NCBI RefSeq assembly: GCF_029854705.2
Contig: NZ_CP139035.1
Location: forward strand, 992,001-1,056,000
Source: Akkermansia sp. N21116
Lineage (GTDB): Bacteria > Verrucomicrobiota > Verrucomicrobiia > Verrucomicrobiales > Akkermansiaceae
Direction of reading: 5' to 3'
DNA: 64,000 bases
Numbering within the stretch: position 1 is the first letter of the stretch; each line of letters begins with the position of its first letter. The notes under the pieces are model-generated. The model was given only the letters and a program-made list of their open reading frames with translations, was not told the DNA's origin and searched no databases. The translations under genes were made by a program, and so were the position numbers. Below are positions 62,131-64,000 of this stretch, one piece after another.

Positions 62131-62496
62131 TTAAAAAGTTAATTAAATTCTCTATTTCAATTATTTATTGGAAAATAATATATCGAAATTTTTTGTGATA
62201 TATCCCTAGTTCGAAGTTGTGTGTTCCCGGTCGTCAATTAGTTAATATGAAGAAATTGTATTACAAACATCACAAACTGATACAGACATTAGAATTTCGC
62301 AATGTCATTCGTATTGTATAGAATGCTCCAGAAGGAATGTCGTTTGAAACAAAATTGAGGACAGTTCAGAAATTGCATCGTAAAATAATAGATGGTGAAG
62401 ACATATTGATACAACCCAGACAACAAGTGATTCGTTGAGCATTATGTCTTGTAGAATATCCTATTTACAGCATTAAAAATATTTATTGAAGTAAGA
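62131..62496. other. AT-rich gap without a clear gene
   Basis: About 365 bases. The longest frame from an ATG (62247, 24 codons, MKKLYYKHHKL) is not convincing. It may hold debris of an older tip or immunity gene, which is common behind Rhs genes. Confidence 0.4.
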
Positions 62497-62919
62497 GTGA
62501 CAAAAATAAATTCCCAATTGCTGGTTATATTGTTGGTATCCTGTTACAATAACGACGTTGTTCTCGACAAGGAAATCAAGACGAAAATATCTACTATTGA
62601 TGTGAGTAAGATAGAATCATTGAATGATATTTTGGATAAGCTCAATATCAATTCTGCATTTTCATTCTGTGGCGAACGAGGAAATCGTGAAATCTTCCAA
62701 CTTGAAAATAATGGATTGGTGATCGATTTAATACCCAGAGAACCACAACCTATCATCCCTTCCAATATAGATAATCTTCTGGCAGACAATAAATTGACGG
62801 CAGGTAAGAAATCTTGTGAATCAAGGTATGAATATAAAAAATGTCGCAACGAATACCGAGGTGTTAATATTTACAGTCATGGAATACTAATGGCTACGAA
62901 ACATATTTCTTTAAATTAA
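62497..62919 (+). CDS. small lipoprotein, second candidate immunity gene
   Basis: 140 residues from GTG at 62497. MTKINSQLLVILLVSCYNN has a lipobox-like LLVSC (Cys16), and the rest is a short soluble domain (IDVSKIESLNDILDKLNINS). AT-rich like the Rhs tip. No family known. It may protect against the same or a replaced toxin, by inference. Confidence 0.5.
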   Translation: MTKINSQLLVILLVSCYNNDVVLDKEIKTKISTIDVSKIESLNDILDKLNINSAFSFCGERGNREIFQLENNGLVIDLIPREPQPIIPSNIDNLLADNKLTAGKKSCESRYEYKKCRNEYRGVNIYSHGILMATKHISLN

Positions 62920-62935
62920 TGAAAAATAAATCCAT

Positions 62936-64000
62936 ATGAAAAATAGTTTGCAATCATGCATACATAAAGTATTATTTATAATATATTGTTGTATTTCGAC
63001 GGCATTAGCATTTTGGGTCCCTCCGGAGTCATTTGAGGATCTTGTGAATAGTTCGGAACTCATTATTACGGCAAAAGTTGGTCGTGTGCACATTGAAGAG
63101 AATAACAGCTACGTTCTATTAGAACCCATTGATGTATTATATGGTATCAATATACCGGAAATTCGGTTGGGAATTACTATTCCAGAAGTTTATTGTCCTA
63201 TTATTTGCTACAATGCTGGAAGAAAATATTATAATGGTGACGGGATCATAAAATACAAAGATCTCAAGAATGAGAGTTGCTACATTATTGAAGAAGATAA
63301 AAAATATTTATTTTTTCTTGAAATTTCGCGATGGCCTCAATCACCGTCATTTGGACTTTTAGACAAAGTTGAAGATTTTCCCCGCTCTTTTCTTCCATCT
63401 AATCCATCACTGGATTGTGTAATAGCTCGTCTTGAGGGAGATAAAATTATCAATTGGCCCTTTTCCATTGAGGGAAAAGTTATCGCTGACGATAACCTAC
63501 AATATCCGCCATTGGATTTTCAGGAAGTGAAAAGACAACTTATGTTGACTATTGATAAACAACATAAAAATGCTTTGGAAATGGCGAAAATGGGTGACCA
63601 GAGGGCTCAATATTTGATGTTTTATTATTCGGCCATGGGTGTAGGAATGAAACGCGACTTGCAACAAGCGTACTATTGGATGAACAAAACACCTTATGAC
63701 CCTTATCTTAAAGCTCAAATGGAAGAAATTAGAGAAACTCCGGAAGGGAATGAAAAAGCAATCAGTTACTACAAAGAGTTAGCCGATGATAATAATCTTC
63801 TCGCTCAATATCATTTAGCAAGGGCCTACTATGAAGGGAAAATGCTTCCACGAGATGATCGGAAATCTTTTGAATGGCTTTATTCGGCAGCACTTCGAGA
63901 ATTACCTGCTGCTCAATTAAAATTATCGGCCTATTATGCCCACGGAATAGGGACAAAAATTAATCTCATTCATTCCTGGCGTTGGCGCCTACGCGCCATG
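62936..64000 (+). CDS. exported Sel1-repeat protein, C-terminus beyond window
   Basis: The frame starts at ATG 62936 with a signal peptide (VLFIIYCCISTALAFW) and is still open at the window end (355 codons). The first 200 residues are unknown; Sel1-like repeats follow (GDQRAQYLMFYYSAMGVGMK, LLAQYHLARAYYEGKML, AAQLKLSAYYAHGIGTK). Sel1 proteins of this type often follow Rhs or other toxin genes as immunity or adaptor proteins. Confidence 0.75.
   Translation, partial: MKNSLQSCIHKVLFIIYCCISTALAFWVPPESFEDLVNSSELIITAKVGRVHIEENNSYVLLEPIDVLYGINIPEIRLGITIPEVYCPIICYNAGRKYYNGDGIIKYKDLKNESCYIIEEDKKYLFFLEISRWPQSPSFGLLDKVEDFPRSFLPSNPSLDCVIARLEGDKIINWPFSIEGKVIADDNLQYPPLDFQEVKRQLMLTIDKQHKNALEMAKMGDQRAQYLMFYYSAMGVGMKRDLQQAYYWMNKTPYDPYLKAQMEEIRETPEGNEKAISYYKELADDNNLLAQYHLARAYYEGKMLPRDDRKSFEWLYSAALRELPAAQLKLSAYYAHGIGTKINLIHSWRWRLRAM

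Overview
The window looks like a chromosomal segment of a mucus- or glycan-degrading member of the Verrucomicrobiota, probably close to Akkermansia. This rests on the gene style (secreted GH20, GH127-type, GH3 and heparinase II/III-like enzymes, several GYF_2-domain proteins, a Ser-rich YD-repeat giant). It is an inference: no 16S rRNA or other phylogenetic marker is present apart from argS and two tRNA-Leu genes.

Layout. 1-9450 (minus strand) is a tight five-gene operon with 1-4 base overlaps: a protein with a C-terminal Hint autoprocessing-like domain, three very large proteins I do not recognise (one cut by the window edge) and a ComEC-like metallo-beta-lactamase. I know of no described system with this content. 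9566-12124 holds a truncated Fic gene and a DNA-binding protein/Ser-Thr kinase pair. 12285-19437 (plus) is a run of membrane, GYF_2, TM2 and ankyrin proteins, then a tandem family of six small membrane-anchored proteins, most followed by a hairpin. 19654-21593 has DUF2188, an XRE-ImmA/IrrE regulator with a palindromic operator, and a PIN-like toxin with an abnormal end. 21718-25572 is a divergent phosphoesterase/GH3 pair.

25824-39489 is an accessory island. It has a PD-(D/E)XK nuclease, a broken AbiEi/AbiEii pair, an FHA-like membrane protein, a GYF_2-ankyrin protein, a copy of the nuclease gene's 3' end, a second AbiE-like pair whose toxin has TGA as third codon, a DUF932 gene, small phage/plasmid-like genes interrupted by a DUF418 cassette, a palindrome-rich non-coding stretch and two unknown genes. 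The island ends beside the 3' end of a tRNA-Leu gene.

39973-46953 (minus) is a housekeeping-like operon: argS, a TPR protein, an M3 oligopeptidase and a Gfo/Idh/MocA oxidoreductase. After a second tRNA-Leu and an MBL hydrolase come the exported glycan enzymes: NlpC-like lipoprotein, GH20, GH127-type, and a divergent heparinase II/III-like lyase. The last part is an 1820-residue Rhs/YD-repeat protein whose AT-rich tip carries an HExxH motif, followed by AT-rich candidate immunity genes and a Sel1-repeat protein cut by the window end.

The most novel parts are the Hint/MBL operon, the Rhs metallopeptidase tip with its downstream genes, the small-protein family, and the DUF418 cassette inside a small gene.
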